Part shown: positions 21,640-34,351 of the stretch, in pieces | Position numbering within the stretch: the stretch's first letter is position 1 | How the letters are laid out: the number at the start of each line of letters is the position of its first letter | Assembly (NCBI RefSeq): GCF_020283565.1 | Contig: NC_060062.1 | Location: 26,472,251 to 26,536,250 of the forward strand | DNA length: 64,000 nt | Source of the DNA: Trifolium pratense | Lineage: Eukaryota > Streptophyta > Magnoliopsida > Fabales > Fabaceae | Direction: 5' to 3' | Notes under the pieces: model-generated | The model's input: only the letters and a program-made list of their open reading frames with translations | Told to the model about the DNA's origin: nothing | The model's database searches: none | Program-made: the position numbers and the translations under genes

Positions 21640-22690
21640 AATGTTGACGGTGGTTCTGCAAGTGTACATAATCACTACCAAGTAATAAAGTAGTAAGTTA
21701 TCGTCTCCACATGGATTGTGTCAAGGTTATTAGTTTGATTATGAATTAATGCTCTTAAAAGTAACTTAAAGTAAAAAGTTTTGCATTCATTTTTTTTTGG
21801 AAGGGGGGTTTTTGACAAATAACAATAACAATAAATAACAATTAAAGTAAAGAGCAGTTGTAATAAAGAGTTGAGTTTTAGATGAGAACAAGTGGTTAAG
21901 TACTTTTCGAATTCCTCCCCCATTCCTGCTTGGTAATTGGCGTTATATCTGCTTACTAATGACGTATTATCTGGAGATTAATTTCTATTAAAGTAAGCTT
22001 AGTTTAGCTATACCTACTTCTATTGTAATCTGCTTAGGGTAAATCAATCAAACTAGGTTTAGCCTTCGTTATTTCGTGTCCTTACCCTTAACGGGTTCAG
22101 CCTGCAATAGGCATCCCTACCTTTCTAGGTTCCTAATTTAACAAGTTCTCTAGCGTAACTGGTTCTCTAATATCAGTACAGAATTTAGCTATGTGTAATT
22201 CTTAATCTCTAACCTCACCGTAGATACTGAATTTAATGGTCTTCTGTAAGTGGGTTATAGTATCCCTTTGTTTCTGAAGTCTTAGATGTGTCACGATATC
22301 CACTTCGACCCTAGTTACTAATAGAATATGCGTATGTTCATATATGCTAGTGTATAAAACGATAAATACAAATACTGATAGATAATAAATGAATAACAAT
22401 TTGTATATAGACTTGGGAATAATCAGATTACATGTTCTCAAGCATTCTTATGAGAGTTCATCTACTTGACCTAACCCTGATGAGGTTTAGCTACTAAACA
22501 CCATAACAAAACAATAAGGAAAATAAAACATAAAGATTACCCTTATGCCCTTGGAGCACCTAAGCCTCCTTGCATCCTCCTTAGAGTTCTCCTAACTCTC
22601 TTATGAATATTGAATTGTTCTCAATATTTCTCAATGAATAATAGTGGAGGAGGGAGACTCTATTTATAGTTTTTCAGCTGGGTTTGTGTT
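21640..22690. repeat. Retrotransposon-like non-coding block
   Basis: GGTTCTGCAAGTGTACATAA, AGTAATAAAGTAGTAAGTTA and TCGTCTCCACATGGATTG are motifs I associate with the non-coding part of large plant LTR retrotransposons. GATGG and GGCCACGATGG features follow near 22710. No gag or pol frame is present. The identity rests on recollection and is weak; borders are approximate. Confidence 0.35.
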
Positions 22691-23137
22691 TTTTTTGCAC
22701 ATCCATCGCACCTATCGTGGCCACGATGGCTTGTGTTTTCTCACTTGAAGGCTATTTTTTTCCTATTGTCTAAATTATGGTGTATTATGGTGTATGAATT
22801 TACTTATTTCCTAATTTTTAGGATCTGTGTTTGTTGTGCCAGTAGAAATCTGGAATAACTATCTTCAATGAAAGAATAAACTTTGCTAATGATGAAAATA
22901 TTACAGCAAATTTGAGAATATTTTAATAATCAATTCCAACGACAAATTTGGAAATATTACAACAAATTTTATATTGATGGTTGAGCATACTTTTACAGTG
23001 GGCACAAATCAGTTTTAGGAAGGTAATTAATTGCAAGATGAATGGTCATTCTTGCAGATCACTTGAATATGGATCAGATCAGTTGAGATATGTTATACAT
23101 CAATACGCTAATGGGCTGGACTGGATAGTTTGTTGCC
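22691..23137. other. No gene recognised
   Basis: Contains the first part of an 84-codon frame (22981-23235) with no domain or coding-like family resemblance. A partial repeat, GACAAATTTG / AACAAATTTT, occurs near 22910-22970. Confidence 0.35.
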
Positions 23138-23322
23138 AAAAAAATTTTCTCATCTCACCCACTCACTTTCTCGCCTACTCCTCTAGCGCGCAAAAAAATT
23201 CAGAAAATACGTTCCGAACTGTTTTTCTAGTATAAAGTTTACACTATAAAAAATTAAGAGAATGTTTTCCGAATTACTAAGGGGTAGGGGAGAAGATGAG
23301 TGATGGAATGAGAAAATTTAAA
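23138..23322. mobile_element. Short foldback MITE
   Basis: ATTTTCTCATCTCACCCACT on the left is mirrored by GAGTGATGGAATGAGAAAAT on the right, with TTTCTCGCCTACTCC mirrored by GGGGTAGGGGAGAAG. It is about 180 bp and has no coding potential. It belongs to the loose group of elements in this window with TTCTCTCC-type ends. Confidence 0.6.
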
Positions 23323-23329
23323 AAAATAT

Positions 23330-24065
23330 GCAAATGCGCTTCACTGAACAGTTTTAGTTGTTTTTCTTTTATGTCTTTCATTAGAATAATTTTAGCTCTC
23401 TCTAACCCCCACTCTATAATTTTTAAGAAACTCCAATATGTTTTCGTCTGAAAAACTGAATTTCTATGGTAATTTTATTGTTTTATTAATAAATGCATGT
23501 ACGCCTAACATTGACCATATGTCATTGCATTCAAGAATCAAACGAGGTGGGAAATTTTCTTCAATATTCCAAACTTTGACTTCCCCTACTTAGTTTCTTT
23601 TTGTTTTTTGGTGAGTTAATTTGTGTTCGTTATGATAAGTACACACGTTGCATTTTATATTTAGGCAGGAAGGTCTAACATCAATGCACGACTTAATTTA
23701 GGTGGTTTTGAATTCACTTTCTATGAAGAGAAAAAAAAAATTTGGGTGAACTATGAAGTCAAAATATTGGACCTAACCAGTGCTTTTTTTTCTTCCAATA
23801 ATAATTAAAAAAAATTAAAGTACCAATGTTTTGACTATAGATATATGTGGTCCTTAAAGAAGTTTAATTAGTTAGGCAAAGATAAATGAACGGTAAGGTT
23901 AAGTTAAGGTGACCACATTCACAGATTAGGAAATTTTCCTGCTAGGGAAGAAGCACACCCCCAAGTAACAAAATAAACGATCATGTATGGAATTTTGAAG
24001 AAAGATCGATCAGGGATTAAAATTTTCCTAAACAATAGGATAAATGTAAGAAATGCACAAAATTT
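23330..24065. other. Non-coding intergenic DNA
   Basis: AT-rich sequence with no recognisable gene, RNA or bounded element. Confidence 0.4.
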
Positions 24066-24200
24066 TCCTAAATAAAGTTTTTTTTTTTTTGAAGAAGCTA
24101 AATTAGCCCTCTCAAATTGGCACCAAAGAGAATCGAACCTCAGACCTCAAGAGGAGCACACTCCCAGGTCCCAAGCCAATACCGATGCACCAACCCAAGT
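24066..24200 (-). mobile_element. tRNA-derived SINE, second family
   Basis: Read on the reverse strand: GGTTGGTGCATCGGTATTGG, CTCCTCTTGAGGTC, a box-B-like AGGTTCGATTC, then GCCAATTTGAGAGGGCTAAT and a T/A-rich tail. A close relative is at 54210-54335. No clear target duplication is seen here. Confidence 0.65.
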
Positions 24201-25424
24201 GTTAGTGTGCCTTTGGGATAATCTTATCCATTTGATCGATCATTTGCATCATATCATGCCACGTGGCCTGCTCTTTTTTTTAGAAAGAAAAGACGACCTG
24301 GATATAAAAAATGTGACGAAGGCGGTGGTTTGTTTATCGTTGGCTTGGTCGGAGGTGGTGGTCATACTCGACGGCGGCTTACATGAGGAAGAACATATAT
24401 AGAAATCGTTTGTGCTGTGTTCTTTGGGCTCTTCAAGTTTTTTAAAACACGTGGTTTTATCTAAATCCTTATGTTAATCATCCCATGGCCTATAAGCATT
24501 GAATGACATATGTCTTTCCCGCCACAAAGTTATACAATCCAAATCCTAAGAAGGAGATGATTTGGAGTGTCTAACATAGATTTAAAGTTTAATTTTTCTT
24601 TATGTCTAAATTACCTTAATTTATCAAAAAAGGTAAAATAAATCATACATTTATAAATAAATAAAAAATGAAATAAATCATACATGTGGGTGATTTTATT
24701 TAGTTTAAAATTTTAAACCCTTTTATTACCACAATTACATGTATCACAAATAGCATTTGCCTAAAATTTTTAAACTTGCCTAAACTTTGTCACATAATCA
24801 AAGAAATTTATCCAGTAAAAAAATTGATAAAATTTATCAATTTTTCAAAATTAAGGAAAATGGAGCTAAATAAAACGGTTATAAAAGATTCAACTATATA
24901 AAAAATCGACCTATACGAATTAAGGTATTGAACTCAAATGCTTAATAATATCTTAAAACGAATTGTTTGAGATAACTTAATTTCTGATAAAAACAATTTT
25001 AGGGGATTAAAGACCAAAAATAAAATAAAATCCATCTATATACATTTGTACACTGTGATACGAGACTTCTACGATTTATAGGCAAACTAGCTCACATGTT
25101 TTATTATTTTTCTTCTTTTTTAGGCAAACTAGCTCACATGCATGTTACTATACTACAATTAAATATTGAAATTGAAATTTTAATTTGACATATGAACCAC
25201 GAAAGTTAAGTGCAGAGTGAGCAATCCCTCTCAACTTCCATGTGATGTGAATATGGCAATGCAAATTAAGGACGTAAAGGAGGATCCTAAACGCTAAGTC
25301 CTTATTTACAAATACTTATATTTGCCACTATATCACGTCTAAAGGGGAGAATTGTCCTCCACATAATACATCTAGTTAGATATTAGAGAATACATAGATG
25401 AATGTATTGTTTGAGAAATTACAT
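24201..25424. other. Non-coding intergenic DNA with one local duplication
   Basis: A 67-codon frame at 24199-24402 has no recognised domain. CACGTGG (G-box core) occurs at about 24260 and 24450, which could be chance. AGGCAAACTAGCTCACATG is repeated at about 25080 and 25123, a small local duplication. Confidence 0.4.
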
Positions 25425-25515
25425 ATATTATGTAGAAGATGCGGTTCAAACCTCATACATTTCACTTATTCATATTTAAGGTGAAATTTTTAACCACTAA
25501 ACTGCTAAACAAAAT
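25425..25515 (+). repeat. SINE fragment, first family
   Basis: ATATTATGTAGAAGATGCGG, GGTTCAAACCTC, then TTTAAGGTGAAATTTTTAAC and an A-rich end match the central and 3' parts of the 3-kb SINEs. The A box is lost. Confidence 0.55.
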
Positions 25516-25984
25516 AAATTGATTAAAAAATTCATTTGAAAATAAAATTGAATACCTAAATAAATCTGAAAGCCAAAATAATTAATAAATGAAATACACT
25601 TTTTTTTTATACAAATGAAATAGACTTTAAAAGACCAAAATTGTGGTGGTCTTTTAAGAATATTCTGCTTTACCAAACTAAAAATATGAGTATTGTATTG
25701 TAACTAGTAAGTTTGTAAGATTAAAATATTAAATATGACTCGAATTTTCTAATATGACTAGTAGGTTAGTTCACAAATTGAGCCAGTTGGACTTGTTCAG
25801 CTTTCTATTTAATTGAAAAAGTAGAAAACAAACAAGGCGGCGTTTGGACCGGCTTTACCATTCCATTCCCAATTCCTTCCTCCAGTCCTTCCGCCAAATG
25901 CGATTCTCTACATTGTTTGTTTGCATGGATTTTTTTTGGGTTATAAAAGGAGGGTAGAGAAAAAAAAAAAAAAAAAACCTAGAA

Positions 25985-26262
25985 CAATATGCCAACAATC
26001 TGAGACATGCAGGCATCAGATACATGCAAATCAAAAGAATTCAAAGTTAGACTGAAATTAACTAACCAATCAGTTGATTTGTTTCCTTCTCGTCATGTAT
26101 GGTTAAACCGAAAATGCCAATTCATGTTCTTGAAATCACGAATACGCTTGATCAAAGTAGGAATATTTCCGTTAATATTGTAGTTTCCTGTTATCATGTC
26201 GACCAATATTTTCGAATCACTTTCTACTTGAAAATGGGTAATTAGGAACGGAAGTTAACTAG
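25985..26262 (-). pseudogene. RNase H-like domain of a plant non-LTR retroelement or RVT_3 family, broken
   Basis: The reverse strand from 26260 reads FQVESDSKILVDMITGNYNI, then IPTLIKRIRDF, NWHFRFNHT, a stop, then REGNKSTDWLVNFSLTLNSFDL. The ESDSK...LVDMI and H-T-x-REGN-x-x-x-DWLVN blocks are the hallmark of plant RNase H-like (RVT_3) domains found at the C-terminus of LINE polyproteins and in related single-domain genes. One stop lies inside the conserved HT-REGN motif and no upstream reverse transcriptase is present, so this is a dead fragment. Confidence 0.7.
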
Positions 26263-27523
26263 TGTCCAAATTTTCCAATTGATCTGCACAATATTTCCTA
26301 AAACAAATTAGGGGAAAGAATCTGCATACAGTATATATTTTATTTTTGTTTTTGAATTAGTTAGTTCATTTTTTTAAATGGGTAGAAAATTTATTTTAAA
26401 TGTGAATAAATGGAGTATTCGAGATTCGATTATTATAAATAAATTATTTTTTATAGAGTATTAAAATACGGTGTCAAATTTTAAATGTTCAAATATCATA
26501 ACTCATTTTAATTTTATGTTTACACCTTTTCTTAACAATTACCCTATAGAAATTGATCCAATATAGTCGCCACCGCGCAATCAAATTGCATTAACAAATT
26601 GTAATCATCCAATCAAATCGAAGAGTTCATATTTTAAAACAATTTTAATTTCTTAAAATATATAAACTCTAATTCTGAAATTTGAAACGTCCAATCTCAA
26701 TCAAACAATCTTGATCTTACTATCTAATTTTATACCGCTATCTTAAAGATGCATTAATAAATACTTGATTCCTCTTAGAACATATCTCCGATAAGAGTAT
26801 CTAAGTGTGTTTCATGGACTAATGATACAGTGTCTTATTTTTTTTTTTTTATCATTGGAGTTCCATGACGTAGCACATAGGGTATCAAAATGATACCGGT
26901 ACTTTAAATAAGGTACCGTATCATCAGTTTAATGTTATTATTAGCTTCCATATATGTTAAAATATTACCGTTGACATTCAATGATCAGATCTTCTCTTTT
27001 TTTTTTACTATAGGAAGATTTTATTTCTTTTTTGCCTTTCATTTCATAAGTTTTCATTCAATTTCGTTTCTTCAACAACAGTGCAGAAAACTTTTTTTTC
27101 TTCTTGTAGTTGGATGTTAATTTGAAGATATTTCATGTTATTCTATATATTACACAATTTTTATTTGTTTTGTTCTCAAGTCATATTTTATTTGTTTTCT
27201 TCACCAATTTTTATTTATTGTCATGTATTTCTCATTATATTTAATTATTAATTTATTTATTTACGTATTTATTAAATTAAATAATTTTTATTTTTATTTA
27301 GACAAAATAAAAAAATAAATATAAAAGAGACCACTTGTTATTAATGGATGATACTCAAAAAGTGTTATAAACAAAAAAAATAAAATGTATGGGTTGCATA
27401 AATATTACATGGCATTGTAAGGAGATACCCAAAGTGATATCACCGTTGGAGATGCTATGACTATTTTGTCTATAATTATATCCCTAAGCGGTCACTTGAA
27501 CTATTGGTCGGCACAGTTATAAA
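26263..27523. other. Non-coding AT-rich DNA
   Basis: No gene or bounded element recognised. ATGATACGGTATCATTTTGATACC-like short complementary pieces near 26890-26930 are weak. Confidence 0.35.
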
Positions 27524-27531
27524 TAAAACTT

Positions 27532-27867
27532 GGGCAAAATTACACTACAGGTCCTTTATCTTATTTTTTTGTAACAGTTTGGTCCTTTATTTTTTTTTGT
27601 AACAATTTGGTCATTTATCTTTTTTTTTGTAACACTTTGGTCCTTATCTTATTTATTTCTAAAAAATAAAGGACCAAAGTGTTACAAATAAAAAAAGATA
27701 AAGGACCAAACTGTTACAAAAAAAAGGACTAAAGTGTTACAAATAAAAAAAATAAAGGACTAAAGTGTTACAAATAAAAGATAAAGGACCAAAGTGTTAC
27801 AAAAAAAAGATAAAGGACCAAAGTGTTACAAAAAAATAAGATAAAAGACCTGTGGTGTAATTTTGCC
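27532..27867. mobile_element. 336-bp foldback MITE with 8-bp target duplication
   Basis: TAAAACTT flanks it at 27524-27531 and 27868-27875. The inverted ends share GGCAAAATTACACYACAGGT, then TCCTTTATCTTA. The interior alternates GGTCCTTTAT and GTAACA blocks on the left arm and their complements on the right, forming a near-complete hairpin. The structure matches Mutator- or hAT-like MITEs. It is non-coding. Confidence 0.82.
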
Positions 27868-28089
27868 TAAAACTTTTTTTTTATTCTTAATTGCACATTT
27901 AATCCCTTATGTTTATTTTAGATTTTAAGTTGATCTCTTATATTTATTTTGTTTCAAATTGATCCCTTATATTTTAAAAGTTTTAAGTTGTTCATCAAAT
28001 TTCTAAAATTTGAAGAAACTAGAAATTTCAGCTATATAATAGTTCAACTTATGTTTTATATGTCTTGTATATGTAAGTTTTTTTTCTTT

Positions 28090-28212
28090 GTCAAGTTAAT
28101 AACTAGAAATTTCACCTTAAAGTTTAACAAATAGTATGTTCGAAATTCGAATCTCAGCTCTTACATATATAATGCAATATCCTTATCAACTGAATTAAAC
28201 TCACGTGAACCG
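28090..28212 (-). mobile_element. SINE, first family, degenerate
   Basis: On the reverse strand: GTGAGTTTAATTCAGTTGAT (A box region), ATATTGCATTATATATGTAA, GAGATTCGAATTTCG (B box region) and AACTTTAAGGTGAAATTTCT. It agrees with the 3-kb copies but is more diverged. Confidence 0.65.
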
Positions 28213-28666
28213 TGTAAAAGATGTTTTATTTGTTTTCACTACCAGTATCCGGCCCACTAGACCGCATAATCTGTTACAAGATCAGTTTTAACATCAAGTG
28301 GTTCAAGTCTCCTACCAATTGCAGTTGTGGAGAATCAAACCATGATTCTTCCTATCAAGTTCAGCGTCAATCATTATTGAACCGTGTCAAGAAGATATAC
28401 TTTATTTACAAAATAAAAATTAAAAAACTAAAAAAATACACACACACACGTATTAAAGAAAGTGCAGAGAAGTTGAATGCAACTAACTAAGTTAGTCCCC
28501 GTTTGTATACGCGTTCTTTTACCTTTCCTTCACTCATACAATAATCATAACTCTCTTTTTCTTTCTTTACACTTTAAATACAAAACAACAATTCCTCACA
28601 TCACAGATCCATCCATCCATGAACAAAACCCCACAAAAATTCCAATAATACCCTTCCTTCCCAAAA

Positions 28667-31600
28667 ATGAAAGAATCAAGCAAAACATTCACAATATTAC
28701 TAATCTCATCATGGTATTCATCAAACATTGGTGTATTACTCTTAAACAAATATCTTCTATCTAACTATGGTTTCAAATACCCAATTTTCTTAACCATGTG
28801 TCATATGACAGCATGTTCTTTATTCAGCTATATTGCAATTGCTTGGTTCAAAATGGTTCCAATGCAATTCATTCGTTCTAATCTTCAATTTATTAAAATT
28901 GCTACTTTGAGTTTGGTTTTCTGTGTTTCCGTCGTTTTTGGTAATATTTCCCTACGGTATCTACCTGTGTCGTTTAATCAAGCTGTTGGTGCTACTACTC
29001 CTTTTTTTACTGCCGTTTTTGCTTATCTTATGACGTTTAAGAGAGAAGCTTTTCTTACTTATCTTGCTCTTCTTCCTGTTGTTACTGGTGTTATCATTGC
29101 TAGTGGGGTAAGTAAAGTAAATAATCACTTTTTTAATTGTTTTTGCCTTTTTATTTTTATTTCTGCAATTTTAGTTTTCTATTTCATTGACTTGTCTGTC
29201 GGTGATCACTTTGTGTCGGTGATCAAATTTGCATATATAATAGGATAATAGGAATATACTGTGCTACTATTTTTGGATTAGCTTTTGTAAGTATTTAATT
29301 TTTGCTCAAGTACTTTCCTATTTAAGAAAATTAAATATATGTATAAAGTACATACACATGACACGACATTGACACATCAACAACAACGATAATGAATTTT
29401 AAAAGATAGAATAATTGAATGTAATTACATGTGTCAGTTTCGTGACTAGTGTCGTCGGATAATGGATACGCCTTTGATAAGATCAGGAGTGTTCGTGCTA
29501 CAGAGAAATTTATTTATAATATATTATAGTGATAGTGATATAGCAATTTTGGAATGATTAAATTAGTGCATTAATCACAAGTTATGAAAAAAATTAACAT
29601 GATTAAAACAGTAATTTTTGTGTATTTGGGGAGCGGTCGAACACCGAGTGAAAAAAATAAAGATTTAGTTCGGATGTCAACTCGAGGATTAGTCTCGTAG
29701 TAGACCAAAATGTCTAAGTCGTGAGGATATCTTGGGACGGCAGTGGATTATAAGAAAAACTGTCAATCAAGTTTTTATTGTGTATTTATGTTTTCTAGAC
29801 TTTTGGTATTAGAAGCTAGACCAAGGTTTTAAATTGCAGATGCGGTTGCGATCCTTCGTATTGCGGATAATTGCAGTCGCGGTGTGATCTTTGATCCTTG
29901 ATAATGCAGAGAATCATATAATCACCTGTGGCTTATGCATCCTTAATGTAGTTGTGGCAGTAATTTTTTTAAGCCTTGATGTCGCGCCTAAAGTGTGGTC
30001 ATGGACTTTTTTTTAAAGCTAGTACGTACTTCGTTAAAAGGGAAATTTGTTTTCATCCATTTATAAGACTTGGAAAGGGAATTATGGTCCTTGCTACTTG
30101 TGTCAAGAGTCATTAGTATCTCAGAGTGTTTATTTGCCTGTACTGATTCTAACTTTGGCTACTTTAGCAAAAATACAGATCTAGTTTGATATATTATGAG
30201 CAGTTGAAGGGAATGTAGGAGAGTGATCTATTACTTCCATTGTACAAAAGAATCTTTACTTATATAATCATTGAAATACCTGGTTTAGGTTTGTCTAAGT
30301 AGTAGAGTTTAGGTTTGTCTAAGTAGCAGAGCTAACTTTGTTTTACAAGAATCTCTACTTTTGAGTTGCGAATAGGCGTAACAAATAATCAAATTTCTGG
30401 CAATAGGAACTTGTTATGTTCATGTGTGTGTGTGTGGTGTCCTGACTGTCCTCTGTTTCTGATGGATTTATTTGTTGTTTTGGTGACGGGCTTTTTGAAA
30501 CCAAACTAAGAAAATATGTTTATACGCTTTAGTTTCTCAGCATCAGTAGTGGTCAATCTTTTTACTTTAATCTGTATTCTTCAAGTGATATAGATAAGTG
30601 GAAAATATGGATACTTTATGGCTTCTGATGCATTTGTTATTCTTTTCTATTTTTGCTTATAGGGCGAACCGAGCTTTCATTTGTTTGGATTCATAATATG
30701 TATTGCAGCTACAGCGGCACGAGCCCTAAAAACAGTGTTACAAGGAATTTTACTTTCTTCTGAAGGGTATGTATAAGTAACATGCTATTTACCTAATTAC
30801 TTTGTTTTCTACTGTCGTCGAGTTATTATTATATAATTAATGGGCACTGACATTCTTCTTGTTGTGTATTAGGGAGAAGCTGAATTCTATGAACCTTCTG
30901 CTGTACATGGCTCCAATGGCTGTTGTTTTCCTTCTTCCTGCTGCACTTTATATGGAAGAAAATGTGGTTGGCATCACGTTGGCTCTTGCTAGAGATGATC
31001 CGAAGATCATTTGGTACCTTCTATTCAATTCCTCACTAGCATATTTTGTCAACCTGACCAATTTTTTGGTCACGAAACACACCAGTGCTCTCACTCTTCA
31101 GGTATGTCTCCCTTTTTCATATAGTCACACTCGCACAAGTACAACTTGTTTTCTACTCAAATGAACATGCCTGCTGTCTTTTGTGTTGGAACATCAATTA
31201 TGTGCAATTGTCATTAACAAGTTTCTTAAAATTCAAATCTCTCGGGGGCGTTCAGGGATTTCTGCTGAAATTTTTCTGCTGGATGGATCCCTTTAGCTAG
31301 TGCTAGGATAGTACTCCCTCCGTCCCTAATTATAAGCACTCTTAAAAACATAAAATTTGTCCCTAAATATAAGCCCCTTTTCAATTCCCTAGACACATTT
31401 ATTATTACTTTTCCAAACATAACCCTACTTTGCATTGTAATCCGTAACGTCAACTACAAATACATCTTTTCACCAAGGACAATTTAGTAATTGTAACATC
31501 TAAAAAGTACACATTAATTACACTACCAACTTTTCTTAATATGCGTGAAAAACACCAAGAGGTGCTTATAATAAGGGACGGAGGGAGTATTTTCAATTTT

Positions 31601-32145
31601 TATTGAAATTTTGTCTGCTATTTCATATATTCGACCTAGAGTTGCTATTGCTGCTCACTGTTCCGTGACATTTCTGATTTTATTGATTCAGATCATTAAC
31701 ATTTCTTTGGCCAAATGCTGACTGCTACAATTTGTTGTGTGGCTAGTTGATTAAAAAGATATATAATTGTTGTAAAATTGTAGGGTTTGGTTTGATGTTT
31801 CGGATAGACAAATGCAATTTTAAAATTTGTATCTAGGCTTGTATTTCTTTGTAAAGGGTATTAGATCAGGGAAAGTTTTAACGAGTATGACTCAAATGAG
31901 GATAAGCAAGTTGATAAATTGTTGGCAAGATATGCATTTTTCATGTTGTCCAGTATTTGATATTTAGTTAACTAATCACCAAGAATTGGCTCATATAGGT
32001 ACTTGGGAATGCAAAAGGAGCTGTAGCAGTTGTAGTTTCAATTCTGATATTTAAAAATCCAGTTTCAGTCACTGGAATGATGGGTTATTCACTCACAGTA
32101 CTCGGAGTTATACTGTATAGTGAGGCCAAAAAGCGAAGCAAGTGA
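28667..32145 (+). CDS. Nucleotide-sugar/triose-phosphate-type translocator, UUAT-like (306 aa, four exons)
   Basis: Exons 28667-29107, 30663-30766, 30873-31101 and 31999-32145 (921 nt) join in frame with GT-AG introns. The start is the first ATG of exon 1 ([17 protein letters not shown]). The protein is about ten hydrophobic helices of the EamA/TPT fold with [85 protein letters not shown] and a lysine-rich tail (EAKKRSK) that may act in Golgi/ER sorting. These blocks match from memory the Arabidopsis At5g04160/At3g11320/At3g10290 group, including the Golgi UDP-uronic acid transporter UUAT1. The exact substrate is inferred. No lesion is seen. Intron 3 carries a Stowaway MITE. Confidence 0.92.
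31314..31587. mobile_element. Stowaway-type MITE (274 bp) in transporter intron 3
   Basis: Inverted ends start CTCCCTCCGTCCCTAATTAT on the left and CTCCCTCCGTCCCTTATTAT read from the right. TA is duplicated on both sides (31312-31313, 31588-31589). These are the standard Tc1/mariner Stowaway features. It lies on neither splice site and should not affect the protein. Confidence 0.9.
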
Positions 32146-32740
32146 TTCTGATAATGTGAATACTCTATACTTCGATTTCATCACTCCGCAGACAACCTCA
32201 AGATTCTTTGAGGAACTATATAAGAATTCTTTTGGCCTCACATAGAAAGCCTCATTGAAGTGGGGTTCTCCGTTGTATTAGCAACTGTTCAGAAATAGTT
32301 CATGGTACAAAGTTCCAGTAGGTGAATGTTCTCTCTACTATACCCATGATGGGATATTGAGGAATGTCTTTTAGTCATTTATTCTTTGAAGAAAGAGTTG
32401 TAAATTTGGATCTCTACTCATTTGTTATTTACAATGCTTACATTTGTTTATCGATGAGAAATTTCATATTTTTGGTTGTAGTATATTATAGTACACAATC
32501 ATGCAGTGTAGTTTTATGGTCTGTATTCTCTCCAACTTATTTCTGTTTTTAAAAAAAGTATTATTGACCGTTTTGATCTCTTTCCGGAAGCAGAATTTTT
32601 TTAGCTTTTGTTTGTTCTTGATGATAGTATAATTAATACCTGATTATTTAAGAAACCCTCCTTTTTTTGTGATTCATCCCTTTAGATAATTGGTGCCTTG
32701 TAATTTAAGAAACACCCTCCCTTTAAATACTTAGCAGGGT
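32146..32740. other. 3' flank of the transporter gene
   Basis: Probably includes the 3' UTR in its first few hundred bases. A frame at 32364-32552 has no domain. No bounded repeat was seen. Confidence 0.4.
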
Positions 32741-32756
32741 CGTTGGTATAGTTTAC

Positions 32757-33745
32757 TTGTTAGATACTCTACTTAGGTGTGATGTTAAATCAGCATTTCT
32801 ATATGGAATTTTGACTGAAGATGTGTATGTGGATCAGCCTAAAGAATATGTCAAAAAGGGAAAAGAGAATATGGTGTACAAGTTGCATAAAGCACTTTAT
32901 GGATTAAAACAGACTCCTAGAGCTTGGTTTTATCGTACTGAAGAGTATTTTGTTCAAGAAGGATTTAAAAGAAGCCGAAATGAAGAAACCTTGTTTTTGA
33001 AAATAGATACAGATGACAGAATTCTTATTGTTAGCATATATGTTGGAGACTTAGAAGACAAAAAAAAGTACTAGTGCTTATGTGGTTGAAGGTGCGGTAG
33101 CATGGTCTTCTAAAAACCAACCAATAGTGACCCTACCCTCTCTACCATTGTAGTTGAGTTTGTGGCTGCTGCTGGAGCTGCTAGTCAGGCCATTTGGATG
33201 AAGAGAATTCTGGAGGAAATAGGTCAGGTAAAACAAGAGAGTATTTGTTAGAAATAATATAAAATTATTAATGTGGCTCTATCCTAACAGCTTAAGCTTT
33301 TGGGATAATCAGTTATTTGATATGATATCAGAGCCTCTAAGTGGTCTAGAGTTCGGTCCCCGCTCCCCTCACTTTCTAATTAAAAAGTGGAATTTAAGCA
33401 TATGGTAGGTGGGCATATGCAATATCCACGCTTCAAGCCCAAGTGAGCTCTTGCATGAGGGGGCGTGTTAGAAATAATATAAAACCATCGATGTGACTCT
33501 ATCCTAACAGCTTAAGCTTTTGGGATAATAGGTTATTTGACATATTGCTATTCTATGAGACAATAGTTTCACAATAAAATTGTCCAAAAATTTATTGTTC
33601 CATGGTAGAAGTAAGCACATCAATGTAAGGTACTGTGGCACCAAGGATCAGCTCGCAGACTTATTCACAAAGCCTTTGATGCTGATACTTTTGAAAGGTT
33701 TCGAAGGCAGCTTGGAGTTATAGGAATGCCAATGATAAACTGATT
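32757..33745 (+). pseudogene. Ty1/copia reverse transcriptase-RNase H relic
   Basis: 32757-33074 encodes the copia reverse transcriptase stretch CDVKSAFLYGILTEDVYVDQ, then MVYKLHKALYGLKQTPRAWF. The catalytic YVDD region is altered (IYVGDL) and a large deletion brings RNase H sequence (GAVAWSSKNQP) next to it at about 33080. RNase H resumes after a TRIM insertion at 33543, with DNSFTIKLSKN, then FHGRSKHIN and KDQLADLFTKPL, including stops. The gag, protease and integrase parts are absent. It is dead, and degenerate in several places. Confidence 0.85.
33246..33542 (+). mobile_element. TRIM element, 297 bp, inserted in copia RNase H
   Basis: Two 77-bp direct LTRs (33246-33322, 33466-33542) begin TGTTAGAAATAATATAAAA and contain CTATCCTAACAGCTTAAGC. 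After the left LTR comes TGATATCAGAGCC, a one-base variant of the Met-tRNA primer site. Before the right LTR comes the purine-rich GCATGAGGGGGCG. The 143-bp interior is non-coding. Flanks share TATT only. The element is complete in structure but depends on enzymes from elsewhere. Confidence 0.88.
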
Positions 33746-33965
33746 GTGTATTTTGTGCAACCACAATTAGTTTAAGGGAGAGAATCTTGCATATATAAGG
33801 TTTCTAGTTTGGGCCTCGTGTTAGTTTTTGGACTTTACTTGTTTTAGAAGTAACTGTTAATCAGCTACTCTGTCAGTTAGTTTTTCTATTTTTAAGCTTT
33901 TTGTAATCTCAGCTCTATAAAGAGCATGGTGAATATCAATAAAATCAGTTAGTCTTGTTATGAAA
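33746..33965 (+). repeat. Copia 3' untranslated and LTR remnant
   Basis: A purine-rich AGTTTAAGGGAGAGAA follows the RNase H relic, then about 180 bp containing CTCTATAAAGAGCATGG and AATATCAATAAAATCAG, typical of copia LTR promoter and polyadenylation signals. The upstream LTR is not in place, so this looks like a truncated element. Confidence 0.5.
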
Positions 33966-34351
33966 ATTCAATCTTAACACATTGAACCACATACAAACAT
34001 GTAAACATTGAAATTTAAAGAATTACAGGTCCTTTCATATACATTGAACAATATTTAGACATGTAACAATTTAAATCCAAACACATTCATTTGAAAAGAG
34101 AAATATAATTTTCCAAATGCACTTAAAATATCTGAGACATTTGGAAAATAGATTTCCAAATGAAACGACTTATAATGATGGTGAGGATCAAGTCACAAAA
34201 TAAATTTTCAGTATTTGATGCCGACTCATTTTAATTAATTATATAGAATCAAATTGTAAATTCAAGTTCATCTCATATTATAATTTAAACTTATCATAAA
34301 GTAAAAATATAACCAAAATCAGACCATTAGCTTATAATTTAAATGTTTATT

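Noticed and set aside
24199..24402. 67-codon frame next to a G-box-like CACGTGG
   Set aside because: It starts inside the SINE border, has no domain and no visible splice partners.
29108..29248. Extension of transporter exon 1 past the GTAAGT donor
   Set aside because: The conserved protein continues as [10 protein letters not shown] in exon 2; the read-through is unrelated hydrophobic intron translation.
32757..33074. Candidate functional copia polymerase
   Set aside because: The YVDD motif is altered, large parts are deleted and RNase H has stops and a TRIM insertion.
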